NCBI GenBank assembly: GCA_002347645.1
Contig: DDYF01000024.1
Location: 1 to 30,108, forward strand
Reading direction: 5' to 3'
DNA from: Thermoleophilia bacterium UBA2241
GTDB taxonomy: Bacteria; Actinomycetota; Thermoleophilia; UBA2241
DNA length: 30,108 nucleotides
Shown: in pieces, positions 14,345 through 21,840 of the stretch
How the letters are laid out: each line of letters starts with the position of its first letter
Numbering within the stretch: position 1 is the first letter of the stretch
Made by a program: the position numbers and the translations under genes
The notes under the pieces: generated by a model
Told to the model about the DNA's origin: nothing
The model's input: only the letters and a program-made list of their open reading frames with translations
The model's database searches: none

Positions 14345-15520
14345 TCAGTCCTCGACGACGGTCAGGAAGGTCTGCGCCTTCTCGAGCCACGCGGCGATCG
14401 CGATGTGTTGCGGGCAGCGCTCCTCGCACGTCCCGCACTGGGTGCAGGCGTCGGCGCCGGACCCTTCGTCGATCCAGGTGTACCGGCGCCGCGCCCCGTC
14501 GAGGTCGGCATAGGCGACCGCCTCGTTGTACAGCTCGAGGATGTCGGGGATGGCGACCTTGTTGGGACACGGCAGGCAGTACTTGCACGACGTGCACGGG
14601 ATGGGGATGGCGTCGCGATAGGCGTCGCGGACGCGGGCGATGGCGGCGTGCTCCGCGGCGCCCACGGGCACCGTGGAACGCCCGGCATAGCGTATGTTCT
14701 GCTCGACCTGCTCCATGGTGCTCATGCCGCTCAGCAGGAGCGAGACCTCGGGGTGCTCCCAGACCCAGCGCAGAGCCCATTCGACCGGCGACTCCGGCGG
14801 GCACACCGCGGCGGGCACGCAACTCTCGAGGTCGCGCTGAGCGGCGTCCCACAGCGCGGCCACCTGGGGCGTGGGTCGTGCCAGCTGGCCGCCGCGCAGC
14901 GGCTCCATGACCACGACACCGAGACCCCGCTCGGCGGCAGCGCTCAGACCGCGCGTCCCCGCCTGGTACTCCTCGTCCATGTAGTTGTACTGGATCTGGC
15001 AGAACTCCCACAGGTCGCTACCCTCGAGGATCTCGACGAAGGCGTCGTACGTGTCGTGGAAGGAGAAGCCGAAGTGGGCGATGCGGCCGTCGGAGAGGGC
15101 CGCCTCTGCCGCCCCGAGGACGTCGTGCGCGAGCACGTTGTCGCGCCAGGTGTCGGCGTCGAGCGAGTGCAGCAGATAGAAGTCGATGGCGCAGCCGAGG
15201 CGCTCCAGCTGCTCGCCCAGGAAGCGGTCGAAGTCGTCCCGGCGTTCGACCTTCCAGGCGGGCAGCTTCGTAGCCACCTTGACGCGCTCGCGGTAGTCGT
15301 CAGCCAGCGCCCAGCCCAGCCACTCCTCGCTGGCGCCCCCGTGGTAGTTGTAGGCGGTGTCGACGTAGTTGACCCCGAGGTCGACGGCGCGGCGCAACAT
15401 GCGCCGCGCTTCTTCGCGGTCGATGTCGTCGGGCGCCGCGCCGTGGAGCGGCAGGCGCATGGCGCCAAAGCCCAACGCCGAGCACGCGAAGTCGAGCGTT
15501 CCGAATCGTCTGTACTCCAT
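14345..15520 (-). CDS. Aldo/keto reductase with C-terminal ferredoxin-like [4Fe-4S] domain
   Basis: 391 residues. Residues 1-270 are an aldo/keto reductase barrel with the full catalytic tetrad D54 (VDTAYNY), Y57 or Y59, K85 (VATK) and H118 (LLHSLD). The last 100 residues hold two cysteine clusters, C-T-S-C-K-Y-C-L-P-C-P and C-T-Q-C-G-T-C-E-E-R-C-P, of the kind that bind two [4Fe-4S] clusters. This fusion is a known family, common in anaerobes, thought to link carbonyl reduction to ferredoxin-like electron transfer rather than only NADPH; the natural substrate is unknown. The start at M-E-Y-R-R-F is chosen because TAGCAT (15528-15533) lies exactly seven bases upstream, fitting a leaderless message; ATG 15529 would overlap that element. 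Confidence 0.92.
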   Translation of the reverse strand: MEYRRFGTLDFACSALGFGAMRLPLHGAAPDDIDREEARRMLRRAVDLGVNYVDTAYNYHGGASEEWLGWALADDYRERVKVATKLPAWKVERRDDFDRFLGEQLERLGCAIDFYLLHSLDADTWRDNVLAHDVLGAAEAALSDGRIAHFGFSFHDTYDAFVEILEGSDLWEFCQIQYNYMDEEYQAGTRGLSAAAERGLGVVVMEPLRGGQLARPTPQVAALWDAAQRDLESCVPAAVCPPESPVEWALRWVWEHPEVSLLLSGMSTMEQVEQNIRYAGRSTVPVGAAEHAAIARVRDAYRDAIPIPCTSCKYCLPCPNKVAIPDILELYNEAVAYADLDGARRRYTWIDEGSGADACTQCGTCEERCPQHIAIAAWLEKAQTFLTVVED

Positions 15521-15527
15521 GGGGCTC

Positions 15528-15533
15528 ATGCTA
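15528..15533 (-). promoter_or_regulatory. -10 element of a leaderless aldo/keto reductase promoter
   Basis: TAGCAT on the minus strand, seven bases before ATG 15520, with no Shine-Dalgarno sequence between or upstream. Confidence 0.45.
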
Positions 15534-15590
15534 CACGTGCGCCCAGACGGGTAGAAACGCACTGTGTGACCGAGCCCGAGGAGGATCGCG

Positions 15591-15752
15591 ATGCCGACGT
15601 ACGAGTTCCGCTGCACGCAGTGCGGCACCCGATACGAGATCACCTGCCACTGGGCCGAGCGCAACGACGAGGCCGTCTGCCCGCACTGCGGCAGCCGCGA
15701 GGCCGAGCCCGTCGTCACCTCGTTCGCCTGCGAACCGCCCAAGAAGTACTGA
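15591..15752 (+). CDS. FmdB-family small zinc-ribbon protein (53 aa)
   Basis: 53 residues beginning M-P-T-Y-E-F-R-C, the hallmark start of the FmdB/CxxC regulatory-protein family. Two CxxC pairs (C8-C11 and C30-C33) would bind one zinc ion, and extra cysteines occur at 19 and 47. The C-terminus is short, without the Ser/Gly-rich tail some members carry. AGGAGG lies six bases before the ATG. FmdB proteins were first described near formamidase genes, but in most genomes their role is unknown. It is divergent from the Fe-S reductase (70 bases between starts) and about 100 bases before hisG. Confidence 0.85.
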   Translation: MPTYEFRCTQCGTRYEITCHWAERNDEAVCPHCGSREAEPVVTSFACEPPKKY

Positions 15753-15792
15753 CGCGCACGCGCTCGCGCTCCCTGCGTCGCGCGCCGTACGG

Positions 15793-15798
15793 TAGACT
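15793..15798 (+). promoter_or_regulatory. Possible -10 element for hisG
   Basis: TAGACT lies 55 bases before ATG 15854. The implied leader of about 48 nt contains a GGCGCC-N5-GGCGCC repeat and no obvious T-box or attenuator. No His-codon leader peptide was seen. Confidence 0.35.
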
Positions 15799-15853
15799 CC
15801 TTCTCCCGACAGGCGAAGGGCGCCGGCGTGGCGCCGTGGACGAGGGACGTGTC

Positions 15854-16723
15854 ATGACGCTGAAGCTGGGCCTGCCCAAAGGCAGCCTCGAGAACGCGAC
15901 GATCGAACTGTTCCGCCGCGCGGGCTTTCTCATCACCACCGCGCCGCGCTCCTACTTTCCCGCCATCGACGACCCCGGCATCGAGTGCATGCTTGTTCGC
16001 GCCCAGGAGATGGCGCGGTACGTCGAGGACGGCGCGCTCGACTGCGGTCTCACCGGCCGGGACTGGGTGATCGAGAACGAGGCCGACGTCCACGCCGTCA
16101 CCGACCTCGTCTACGCCAAGCAGAGCTTCGGCAAGGTGCGCTGGGTGCTCGCCGTGCCCGACGGCTCGCCGGTCCGCGCCGCCACCGACCTCCAGGGCAA
16201 GATCGTCGCCACCGAGCTTGTCGGCGTGACGAAGCGCTGGTTCGCGGAGCGCGGCGTCGAGGCGCGGGTCGAGTTCAGCTGGGGAGCGACCGAAGCCAAG
16301 TTGCCGGAACTCGCCGACGCCATCGTCGAGGTCACGGAGACCGGCTCGTCCCTCCGTGCGAACAAGCTCCGCGTCGTCGACACGGTCCTGGAGTCCACGA
16401 CGCAGTTCATCGCCAACACGGCGAGCTGGGACGACCCTACCAAGCGGCGCAAGATGCAGGACATCGTCATGCTCCTCCACGGGGCGATCGCGGCGCTCGA
16501 CAAGGTCGGCCTCATGATGAACGTGCAGGTCGCGCGCCTCGACACCGTCCTCGACGTCCTCCCCGCCCTGCGCAAGCCGACCGTCTCGCAGCTCAGCGAC
16601 GACGGCTGGGTCGCGGTCAACACCATCCTCGACGAGACGGTCGTGCGCGAGATCATCCCTCGCCTCAAGGAGGCGGGCGCGCAGGGGATCGTCGAGTACC
16701 CCCTCAACAAGATCGTCATGTGA
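15854..16723 (+). CDS. hisG: ATP phosphoribosyltransferase HisG, long form
   Basis: 289 residues. Catalyses the first step of histidine synthesis, joining ATP and PRPP to phosphoribosyl-ATP. The phosphate-binding signature TETGSSLRAN lies at 161-170, after a periplasmic-binding-protein-like fold (residues 1-215; start T-L-K-L-G-L-P-K-G-S-L). Residues about 215-289 form the extra C-terminal PII-like domain that makes this the long form, which binds histidine as an allosteric inhibitor and needs no HisZ partner. The start is ATG 15854 with GAGGG seven bases upstream. No other his gene is nearby, so hisG is detached from the rest of the pathway in this window. It is convergent with the DUF429 gene, with 26 bases between them. 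Confidence 0.95.
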   Translation: MTLKLGLPKGSLENATIELFRRAGFLITTAPRSYFPAIDDPGIECMLVRAQEMARYVEDGALDCGLTGRDWVIENEADVHAVTDLVYAKQSFGKVRWVLAVPDGSPVRAATDLQGKIVATELVGVTKRWFAERGVEARVEFSWGATEAKLPELADAIVEVTETGSSLRANKLRVVDTVLESTTQFIANTASWDDPTKRRKMQDIVMLLHGAIAALDKVGLMMNVQVARLDTVLDVLPALRKPTVSQLSDDGWVAVNTILDETVVREIIPRLKEAGAQGIVEYPLNKIVM

Positions 16724-16735
16724 CGCCCGCCGGGC
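16723..16735. terminator. Short hairpin between convergent hisG and DUF429 genes
   Basis: CGCCC-GCC-GGGCG, a 5-bp stem with a three-base loop, begins at the last base of the hisG stop. It is small and lacks a U-tract, so the call is weak. Confidence 0.25.
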
Positions 16736-16749
16736 GACCGGCGACCGGT

Positions 16750-17550
16750 TCAGCGCGCCGGAGGAGGAGCGGGCTGCGGCCGCGGTGCCGGCGGTAGCGG
16801 CGCGAACGGCGTGCCGGGCAGCTCGTCGGCGGTGACCGGCAGCCAGATGAGTCCCTCGCGCTCGTCCCCCACCGCGCTCGCCCTCCCCTGCACGAACCGC
16901 CAGGCCGTGAGCGCCGCCGCCAGAGCGTCGAGCGAGTCATGGTCGAAGTAGGCGTCGTCACCCGTGTCCCAGTGGACACCCGCCTGCCGGAGGGCAAGTA
17001 CACGCAAGCGCAGGCCCTCGCGCGTACTCTTCCTCGAGAGCAGCCCGCCGAGCAACGTGACGAAGGCGGCGTACGGGAACACCTCGAGCAGCGCGGGTGC
17101 CGCCCCGAAGGCGCCCGAGAGGGCGCCCCGCAGCGGCGCCTCGAAGCCGCGCTTCCTCAGTTCCTTGAAATACCGGAACCCCACGCGCATCCACGGCGGC
17201 AGGGCCTCCGGCGAGGCGGCGACGTCCTTGCGGCTGGGCACCTGGCACAGCGAGATGCGCCGCCGCAGGAGCTCGCGGTCGCACACGCGCGAGCGGCTGG
17301 GCGTCGTCGCTCCCGCGCGCTCGAGAAGGCGGCGGTTGTAGCCCTGCGGCGCGTCGATCGCCACCGCGGCGGGGCGCAGGCTCGCGATCCAGTCCAGCAT
17401 CGCGGGCGTGTCGTCGCGATCGGGGTCGTCGTGAGGCAGCGCCTCCATCCACGCTTCGGCGTGCGCCGTCCGCCCGCAGCGCAAGGCGACCGCCGTGCAC
17501 GGCCGCGACGCGGCGATGTCGATGCCGATGACGAGGTGCTCGTCAGCCAC
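16750..17550 (-). CDS. DUF429 protein (predicted RNase H-fold nuclease)
   Basis: 266 residues. The N-terminus, H-L-V-I-G-I-D-I-A-A-S-R-P-C-T-A, is the RNase H-like first strand with its acidic residue. AVAIDAPQGYN near residues 62-72 and CDRELLRRR near 90 are the other conserved DUF429 motifs. EVFPYAAF and F-D-H-D-S-L-D-A-L-A-A-A in the C-terminal half supply further conserved residues and an acidic site. DUF429 proteins are predicted metal-dependent nucleases; none of the specific substrates is known to me. A Pro/Ala-rich tail (P-P-A-P-R-P-Q-P) follows. The GTG start has GGAGG upstream at slightly long spacing. The gene is convergent with hisG and appears to be a single transcription unit. 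Confidence 0.83.
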   Translation of the reverse strand: MADEHLVIGIDIAASRPCTAVALRCGRTAHAEAWMEALPHDDPDRDDTPAMLDWIASLRPAAVAIDAPQGYNRRLLERAGATTPSRSRVCDRELLRRRISLCQVPSRKDVAASPEALPPWMRVGFRYFKELRKRGFEAPLRGALSGAFGAAPALLEVFPYAAFVTLLGGLLSRKSTREGLRLRVLALRQAGVHWDTGDDAYFDHDSLDALAAALTAWRFVQGRASAVGDEREGLIWLPVTADELPGTPFAPLPPAPRPQPAPPPAR

Positions 17551-17646
17551 CGGGCCTCACCTCCGCGCCAACCTTAGTGTGCCGCGCCGGGACGAGGCAA
17601 CATGCTGAGCTACCGCAGGGCGCGGCCGGCCGTCGCCGGGCGCGGC

Positions 17647-18051
17647 TCAGGACGGCGGAAGGCCGCCGGTGGTGACGCTGAACTCCGGCGGCGTCTGCAG
17701 GTGCCGTTTGACCGAGCACTGCTCGACGGCACGCACGATCGCGCGCTCGTACTTCTGGGGAAACGCCGGCGGGAGGTACAGTGTCAGGTCGACCTTCGTG
17801 GTCGCACCGCTCACCGGGTCGCGTGTCGTCGTCATCGTGATGCCCGAGCCCTCGGCCGCGATCTGGCGCTGCTTCATGAACGAGAGCATGAAGATGCCGG
17901 CGCAGGTGCCCAACGACGCCATGAACAGGTCGAACGGGGCGGGCGCGCTTCCGTCCCCACCCTCATCGACCGGCTGGTCCGTCCGGATCGTGAATCCCTT
18001 GTACTCGGCGTCGACGCGCAGGTTGCCGGGGAAGCTGATCTTCATCTCCAT
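17647..18051 (-). CDS. OsmC/Ohr-family protein
   Basis: 134 residues with both reactive cysteines of the OsmC fold: C50 in ASLGTC and C112 in VEQCSVKRHL. OsmC/Ohr proteins use this pair to reduce organic hydroperoxides, or act on sulfur-species chemistry in related subfamilies. The start at M-E-M-K-I-S-F is chosen because GGAGGG lies eight bases upstream. Some of the frame upstream of it is open (to 18138), but it would run across an operator-like palindrome and has no family match. The palindrome 43 bases upstream suggests control by a CsoR/RcnR/CstR-type repressor, and CstR-type repressors sense persulfides. A role in reactive sulfur rather than peroxide chemistry is therefore worth considering. 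Divergent from arsC. Confidence 0.88.
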   Translation of the reverse strand: MEMKISFPGNLRVDAEYKGFTIRTDQPVDEGGDGSAPAPFDLFMASLGTCAGIFMLSFMKQRQIAAEGSGITMTTTRDPVSGATTKVDLTLYLPPAFPQKYERAIVRAVEQCSVKRHLQTPPEFSVTTGGLPPS

Positions 18052-18093
18052 CGCGTGCGCCCTCCATACAGGCTTGTCAATCCCGCCCTCAGT

Positions 18094-18112
18094 GATACCC
18101 CCACGGGGTATC
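18094..18112. promoter_or_regulatory. Perfect palindromic operator, CsoR/RcnR/CstR-like
   Basis: GATACCCC at 18094-18101, a three-base spacer CAC, then GGGGTATC at 18105-18112: 8-bp arms with no mismatch. An A/T-containing end next to a run of C and G is the layout of operators bound by CsoR-family tetramers (copper, nickel or persulfide sensors). It sits between OsmC (43 bases upstream of its start) and arsC (97 bases from its ATG), so it could serve either. No CsoR-family repressor gene is in the window. Confidence 0.6.
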
Positions 18113-18159
18113 TGTGACACAGGGACCGGCGGCCTCACAGCCCCCTAACAAGGGCCGGG

Positions 18160-18165
18160 TAGAGT
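18160..18165 (+). promoter_or_regulatory. Possible -10 element for arsC
   Basis: TAGAGT lies about 43 bases before the arsC ATG, giving a short leader. The CsoR-like palindrome is 48 bases upstream, roughly the -60 region of this promoter. Confidence 0.35.
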
Positions 18166-18208
18166 TCTCCCCGCCACGACAGCGCCAGCGACCAGGACGG
18201 TGACCGTG

Positions 18209-18643
18209 ATGCCTCAACACCCGCGACGCGTGCTCTTCCTCTGCACCGGCAACTCAGCGCGCAGCCAGATGGCGGAGGCTCTGCTCCGCGAGAAGGGTGG
18301 CGAGAACTTCAAGGCCTTCAGCGCCGGCCTCGAGCCGTCCCCGATCCATCCGCTGGCGGTCGAGGCCATGGCCGAGATAGGCATCGACATCACGGGCCAG
18401 CGTGCGAAGGGCCTCGTCGAGTACCTCGGCACGCAGCACTTCGACTACCTCGTCACGGTGTGCGACCACGCCGCGGCGAACTGCCCGACGTTCCCAGGCG
18501 TCGCCCACCGGTTGCACTGGTCGCTCGTCGACCCGGCCGCCGCCGAGGGCGACCACGAGCAGCGGCTCCAGGTCTTCCGTCTGGTACGTGACACGCTGGC
18601 CGAACTCATCGACGGCTTTGTCGCCGACCACACACCCGGCTGA
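18209..18643 (+). CDS. arsC: Arsenate reductase ArsC, low-molecular-weight phosphatase type
   Basis: 144 residues from ATG 18209 (GTG 18200 is an alternative that adds three residues). The phosphate-binding loop C12-T-G-N-S-A-R is followed by C85 and C92 in VCDHAAANCP. The spacing C12-C85-C92 matches the three redox cysteines of thioredoxin-linked ArsC (Cys10/82/89 in the Staphylococcus enzyme). D108 in V-D-P is the general acid. It would reduce arsenate to arsenite using thioredoxin-like thiols. AGGACGG sits eight bases before the chosen ATG. No arsenite pump (acr3/arsB) or arsR is visible in the window, so the pump must lie elsewhere or the enzyme may act alone. It is divergent from the OsmC-like gene, with the operator-like palindrome between them. 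Confidence 0.9.
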   Translation: MPQHPRRVLFLCTGNSARSQMAEALLREKGGENFKAFSAGLEPSPIHPLAVEAMAEIGIDITGQRAKGLVEYLGTQHFDYLVTVCDHAAANCPTFPGVAHRLHWSLVDPAAAEGDHEQRLQVFRLVRDTLAELIDGFVADHTPG

Positions 18644-18671
18644 GACCGCGCGAACACCCGACGCCGCCCCT

Positions 18672-18686
18672 GCGCCGTCACGGCGC
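18672..18686. terminator. Hairpin overlapping the stop codon of the flavin reductase gene
   Basis: GCGCCG-TCA-CGGCGC: the three-base loop (18678-18680) is the flavin reductase stop codon read on the minus strand. It lies 28 bases after the arsC stop, so it may end both convergent transcripts. No U-tract. Confidence 0.35.
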
Positions 18687-19235
18687 CGAGTAGCCCTTGC
18701 CGACGCTCCAGCACTTGGCCAGCGGCTCGCCCAGCGACCAGTATTTCTTGCTCGCCATGTCGAACAACAGCGGCCTCACCTTGGCGAGGTCGACCACCCC
18801 GTTGGTGAGCACGTCGACGTCGGCGTGCGTCTCGACGATCTCGCCGACGAACAGGTCGTGCGTGGGCAACTCCACGTGTTCGATGAGCCGGCAGGCCATC
18901 GTCACCGGACAGTCGTCGACGAGCGGAGCGCCCTTCAGCTCACCATAGAACACCTTGAACAGGCCGCTCTTGTCTATCGTCTTGCCACTCGCCATGCCCA
19001 CGTAGTCGGTGACCTCCACCATGGCGACGGACGGGATGCTCACACTGAACTCGCGGTTCGCCTTGATGCCCTCGTTGGTCAGATGGATCTTGCCCATGCC
19101 CAGCGTGATCCCCTTGAGGTGGGCGATGCCGACGTGGGCCACGGTGGCGAAGTCGGGCTTGCCGTCGACGACGCTGCCGACGAGGGTGGTCACGAGCGGG
19201 TAGAGGGCGTTGGTGTCGCCGAGGTTCTCCTTCAC
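18678..19235 (-). CDS. Flavin reductase / flavoredoxin-like protein
   Basis: 185 residues of the FMN-binding split-barrel flavin reductase family. Y-P-L-V-T-T-L-V-G-S at 12-21 and T-V-A-H-V-G near 31-36 are the FMN-contact strand and turn, and the N-R-E-F-S-V-S-I segment near 60 is also typical. C-terminal motif H-D-L-F-V-G-E-I-V-E-T. Members pass electrons from NAD(P)H, or in flavoredoxins from other carriers, via bound FMN; in anaerobes they act in redox or sulfite-linked pathways. The GTG start has AAGGAG seven bases upstream. It is a single gene, convergent with arsC. The bicupin gene upstream on the same strand ends about 110 bases away, so co-transcription is uncertain. Confidence 0.85.
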   Translation of the reverse strand: MKENLGDTNALYPLVTTLVGSVVDGKPDFATVAHVGIAHLKGITLGMGKIHLTNEGIKANREFSVSIPSVAMVEVTDYVGMASGKTIDKSGLFKVFYGELKGAPLVDDCPVTMACRLIEHVELPTHDLFVGEIVETHADVDVLTNGVVDLAKVRPLLFDMASKKYWSLGEPLAKCWSVGKGYSAP

Positions 19236-19346
19236 GGACGCGCTCCTTCACGGTCGGGACGATTGCATGACCCGTCAATACCCACGCGACGACGCGGGCT
19301 AATCAAGCGGGCCGCCCCGCAGCGCGCACCTCGGGCGCCGGCCGGG

Positions 19347-20339
19347 TCAGGCGGGGGGCGGCTCGTCGTCCGCGACCGGGGCCGCCGGCGGCTCGTCGTC
19401 CCAGTAGCTCAGCCGAGGCAGTCGCGTCACGACGCCGAAAGCGCTGAACGAGATCTTCTGTGAGCGCGGGTAGAAGCAGACGTCGTCGCCGGCGCGCTCC
19501 CCGTAGGCGAGGTAGGTGATTCCGGCGGCGCCGGCGCGGATGCCGTGTGCGACCCCGCTCCCCGCGGGGAAGGCGGCGACATGCCCGGGCCGCAGGGCTT
19601 CTTCCTTGGGGCCGTCGGACGGCGCCCGGCAGTCGTAGAGCAACAGGGTCCCGCCACCGGCCAGGACGACGAAGATCTCCTCCTCGGCCGAGTGCGCGTG
19701 CGGCGGATAGCTCAGCATGCCCGGGTCGACCTCCACGTAGCCCAGCCCGCTCGCCGAGCTCCCCGCGGCAGTGCCGAGGTCTCGTTCGCGAAAGCGGGCG
19801 TCGCCGCGCCCGCGCGTGACGGCCTCCACGTCCTGCAGGCCGACGATGCTGGGAGGGCGCGGCTCCGGCGGCGGAGCCGGCAGGTCACCCGCCGCCGCCT
19901 CCCGCGCCCAGGGGTGCGGCTCCGTCCCCGTCACGACCCAGGTCGCCCCGTCCCACGCGACGCCCGCGCGCGGCAGGCGCGCGAGCGCCGACGGACGGCG
20001 CGTCCCGAAGGCGAGCACGTCGAGGCGGCCGGCTCCGGCGACCAACGTGTGCGCCGGCCCGCCGGCACGGTGCACGATGCAGTCGCCGGCGACGATCTGG
20101 TGGGTCTGGCCGTCGTGCCAGCTGCTCCCCGCCCCGGCGAGGACGAAGTAGATCTCCTCCTCGCCGTCGTGGGTGTGGACCGGAGTCGAACGTCTCCCCG
20201 GGTCGATCTCGATGTGGCGGACTCCCGTCGTGACGGTGCCCACGGCGTGACCGAGGTCGCGCCAGACGCCGGCCATGGGGCCGACCTCGACCCGGCGGCC
20301 GACCACCTCGTCCCAGTGCGTCAGAGGCGCAGCGGTCAT
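19347..20339 (-). CDS. Bicupin protein
   Basis: 330 residues with two cupin barrels. The first (about 35-110) has P-V-H-T-H-D-G-E-E-E-I-Y-F-V-L-A-G, with the HxHx(3-4)E metal set. The second (about 195-265) has P-P-H-A-H-S-A-E-E-E-I-F-V-V-L-A-G with the same set and H-G-I-R. Both metal sites look intact, so the protein could bind two metal ions and act as a dioxygenase, isomerase or binding protein. The substrate is unknown. An acidic/Pro-rich tail (D-D-E-P-P-P) ends it. AAAGGAG lies five bases before the ATG. Only about 19 bases separate the ATG from a strong hairpin (20359-20392), so the message either reads through from the upstream membrane-protein gene or starts within the hairpin. Confidence 0.85.
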   Translation of the reverse strand: MTAAPLTHWDEVVGRRVEVGPMAGVWRDLGHAVGTVTTGVRHIEIDPGRRSTPVHTHDGEEEIYFVLAGAGSSWHDGQTHQIVAGDCIVHRAGGPAHTLVAGAGRLDVLAFGTRRPSALARLPRAGVAWDGATWVVTGTEPHPWAREAAAGDLPAPPPEPRPPSIVGLQDVEAVTRGRGDARFRERDLGTAAGSSASGLGYVEVDPGMLSYPPHAHSAEEEIFVVLAGGGTLLLYDCRAPSDGPKEEALRPGHVAAFPAGSGVAHGIRAGAAGITYLAYGERAGDDVCFYPRSQKISFSAFGVVTRLPRLSYWDDEPPAAPVADDEPPPA

Positions 20340-20358
20340 CGGACTCCTTTCACGCGAA

Positions 20359-20392
20359 GGCGCGGCCCGCGGCGACTGCCGCGGGCCGCGCC
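20359..20392 (-). terminator. 15-bp perfect GC hairpin after the membrane-protein gene
   Basis: Arms at 20359-20373 and 20378-20392 pair without mismatch around a four-base loop. On the minus strand it begins 10 bases after the stop of the zinc-ribbon membrane-protein gene and is followed by TTCGCG, not a U-tract. It could be a GC-only terminator or an attenuator in the leader of the bicupin gene, whose ATG follows 19 bases later. Confidence 0.6.
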
Positions 20393-20402
20393 GTGTCGCT
20401 CC

Positions 20403-21665
20403 TCAGGTCACGGCCGGCGCGTCGCTCTCGCCTTCCGCCGGCCCGTCCGCGGCGTCTTCGCCCGCAGGAGGCTGCTCGGCCACCACGTCGGGGGCTTCGC
20501 GGACGTCGTGCGCATGCCCGCCGCTGAGCTCGACGCCGCAGACCCGGCAGAACTCGTCGGAAGCGTTGATGGCGGCGCCGCACTGCGAGCAGTGCTGCTC
20601 GAGGGTCCCCGACTCCTCGTCGACCGAGGGCGGCACGCTGGTCGCAGGAGGCTCGAAGGCCGGCGGTGCGGGCGGCGCTGCCGTGGCGAGCGGGTCTGCG
20701 GCCGTCGCCCACGGGTCGGGCCCTGCCACGGATGTGTTCTCGGCGGGCGGAGGCGCAGGCGGTGCCTGCACGACCTCGGGCGCCACCGGTGCGGGCGGCG
20801 GGGGCGGCGGGATCACCGGCGGCGCCGGCACCGCGCTCCCGCCGCCCATCGGCGCCGACGGCGCCGGCGGGTACGCCGTGCCGGGCGGCACGACCGGCGG
20901 CGCCGGCGGATACCCGGTGCCGAATCCCGCCGCCGACGGCGGCGGGGCATCATAGAGGGCATGGTCGACGAGGGCGGTCTCTCCCGTGGCCTGGAAGTAC
21001 ATGGCCACAACGTACGCCATGCCGTAGACCCCGACGAAAAGGCCAAGGATCTGACCGATCACCGGGATGATGCCCAGGATGCCGCTGACGACGCCCACCA
21101 CGATGGCACCGAGCAGCAAGGTCACGAAGGTCATGAAGTAGCCCGGCTTCTTGGCCAGCGCACTGCTCTCGGACATCGCCTCGCCGAGACGGCTCTTCTT
21201 GTCCGCGATGAGCACGAGGACGTACGCCCAGATCGTCATGAGGATGAGACCCGGGATGATGAGCAGGACGAACCCGATCGCCAGGGCGATGCCCAGGACG
21301 ATCATCGCTGCGATGAAGGCGCCGATGCCCTCGAACCCCAGCCTGAGGTCGTCCATCGTGGCCGCACGCCCCTCACGCACGCGACGGACCATGATCTTGA
21401 GGAGGGTGGAGTACTCCCACGCGCCGACGACGACGCCGACGATCACGACCACGAGCCACCCGAAGAACAGCGCGCCCGCGTTGACGTCGTCGACCTCGAT
21501 CGTCTCGCCGTTCATGCTCGTCGGCAGCGACGCCAACGAGGCGACGCCCAGCAGCAGCGCCGCCACCCCGATGACGACCGCCGCGATGACGGCCGTCACG
21601 GCGAGGGGCGCCAGGTCCTTCATGAGCAGGTTCCAGGCGTCTTTGAAGCAGCGTCCGATATCCAT
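20403..21665 (-). CDS. Multi-pass membrane protein with Pro-rich linker and C-terminal zinc ribbon
   Basis: 420 residues from ATG 21665 (GGGGGTGACGGG upstream serves as ribosome-binding site; a longer open frame upstream is not supported). Residues 1-230 contain about six hydrophobic segments (near 20-46, 64-84, 112-157 as two, 175-222 as two) in the style of the glycerophosphodiester phosphodiesterase membrane-domain family. A Pro/Ala-rich linker (about 235-355) follows, with P-P-P-P-P-P runs. Then comes a zinc ribbon C-S-Q-C-G ... C-R-V-C-G at 359-377, and an acidic tail. The zinc ribbon is of the kind that sits at the C-terminus of many actinobacterial membrane proteins. Function unknown; domain boundaries are approximate. 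Confidence 0.83.
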   Translation of the reverse strand: MDIGRCFKDAWNLLMKDLAPLAVTAVIAAVVIGVAALLLGVASLASLPTSMNGETIEVDDVNAGALFFGWLVVVIVGVVVGAWEYSTLLKIMVRRVREGRAATMDDLRLGFEGIGAFIAAMIVLGIALAIGFVLLIIPGLILMTIWAYVLVLIADKKSRLGEAMSESSALAKKPGYFMTFVTLLLGAIVVGVVSGILGIIPVIGQILGLFVGVYGMAYVVAMYFQATGETALVDHALYDAPPPSAAGFGTGYPPAPPVVPPGTAYPPAPSAPMGGGSAVPAPPVIPPPPPPAPVAPEVVQAPPAPPPAENTSVAGPDPWATAADPLATAAPPAPPAFEPPATSVPPSVDEESGTLEQHCSQCGAAINASDEFCRVCGVELSGGHAHDVREAPDVVAEQPPAGEDAADGPAEGESDAPAVT

Positions 21666-21840
21666 CCCGTCACCCCCGGGCCGTCGTGTCCCCTCTGCAG
21701 GCATGCAGCGTGCCGTTCCCTTCGCCGTCGGGCAGGCCAAACCCTCTGCTTCCAGAGACCGCCAGCCCGGCGCTGCAGAGCCTGGAACAGGACTGCCCCT
21801 GTCCTCTATGGCCGCGGTGCGCTACGCTCTTCAGGCCGAC
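21666..21840. promoter_or_regulatory. Divergent region upstream of the DUF362 gene
   Basis: 175 bases between two divergent genes. TACGCT at 21823-21828 is a -10 candidate for the DUF362 gene, 12 bases before its ATG, giving a leader of only a few bases. AGGAC-N7-GTCCT (21789-21805) is a weak inverted repeat. No RNA gene was recognised. Confidence 0.35.

Noticed and set aside
14405..15853. Extension of the hisG frame upstream
   Set aside because: Antisense to the aldo/keto reductase and overlapping the FmdB gene in another frame. HisG proteins start at T-L-K-L-G-L-P.
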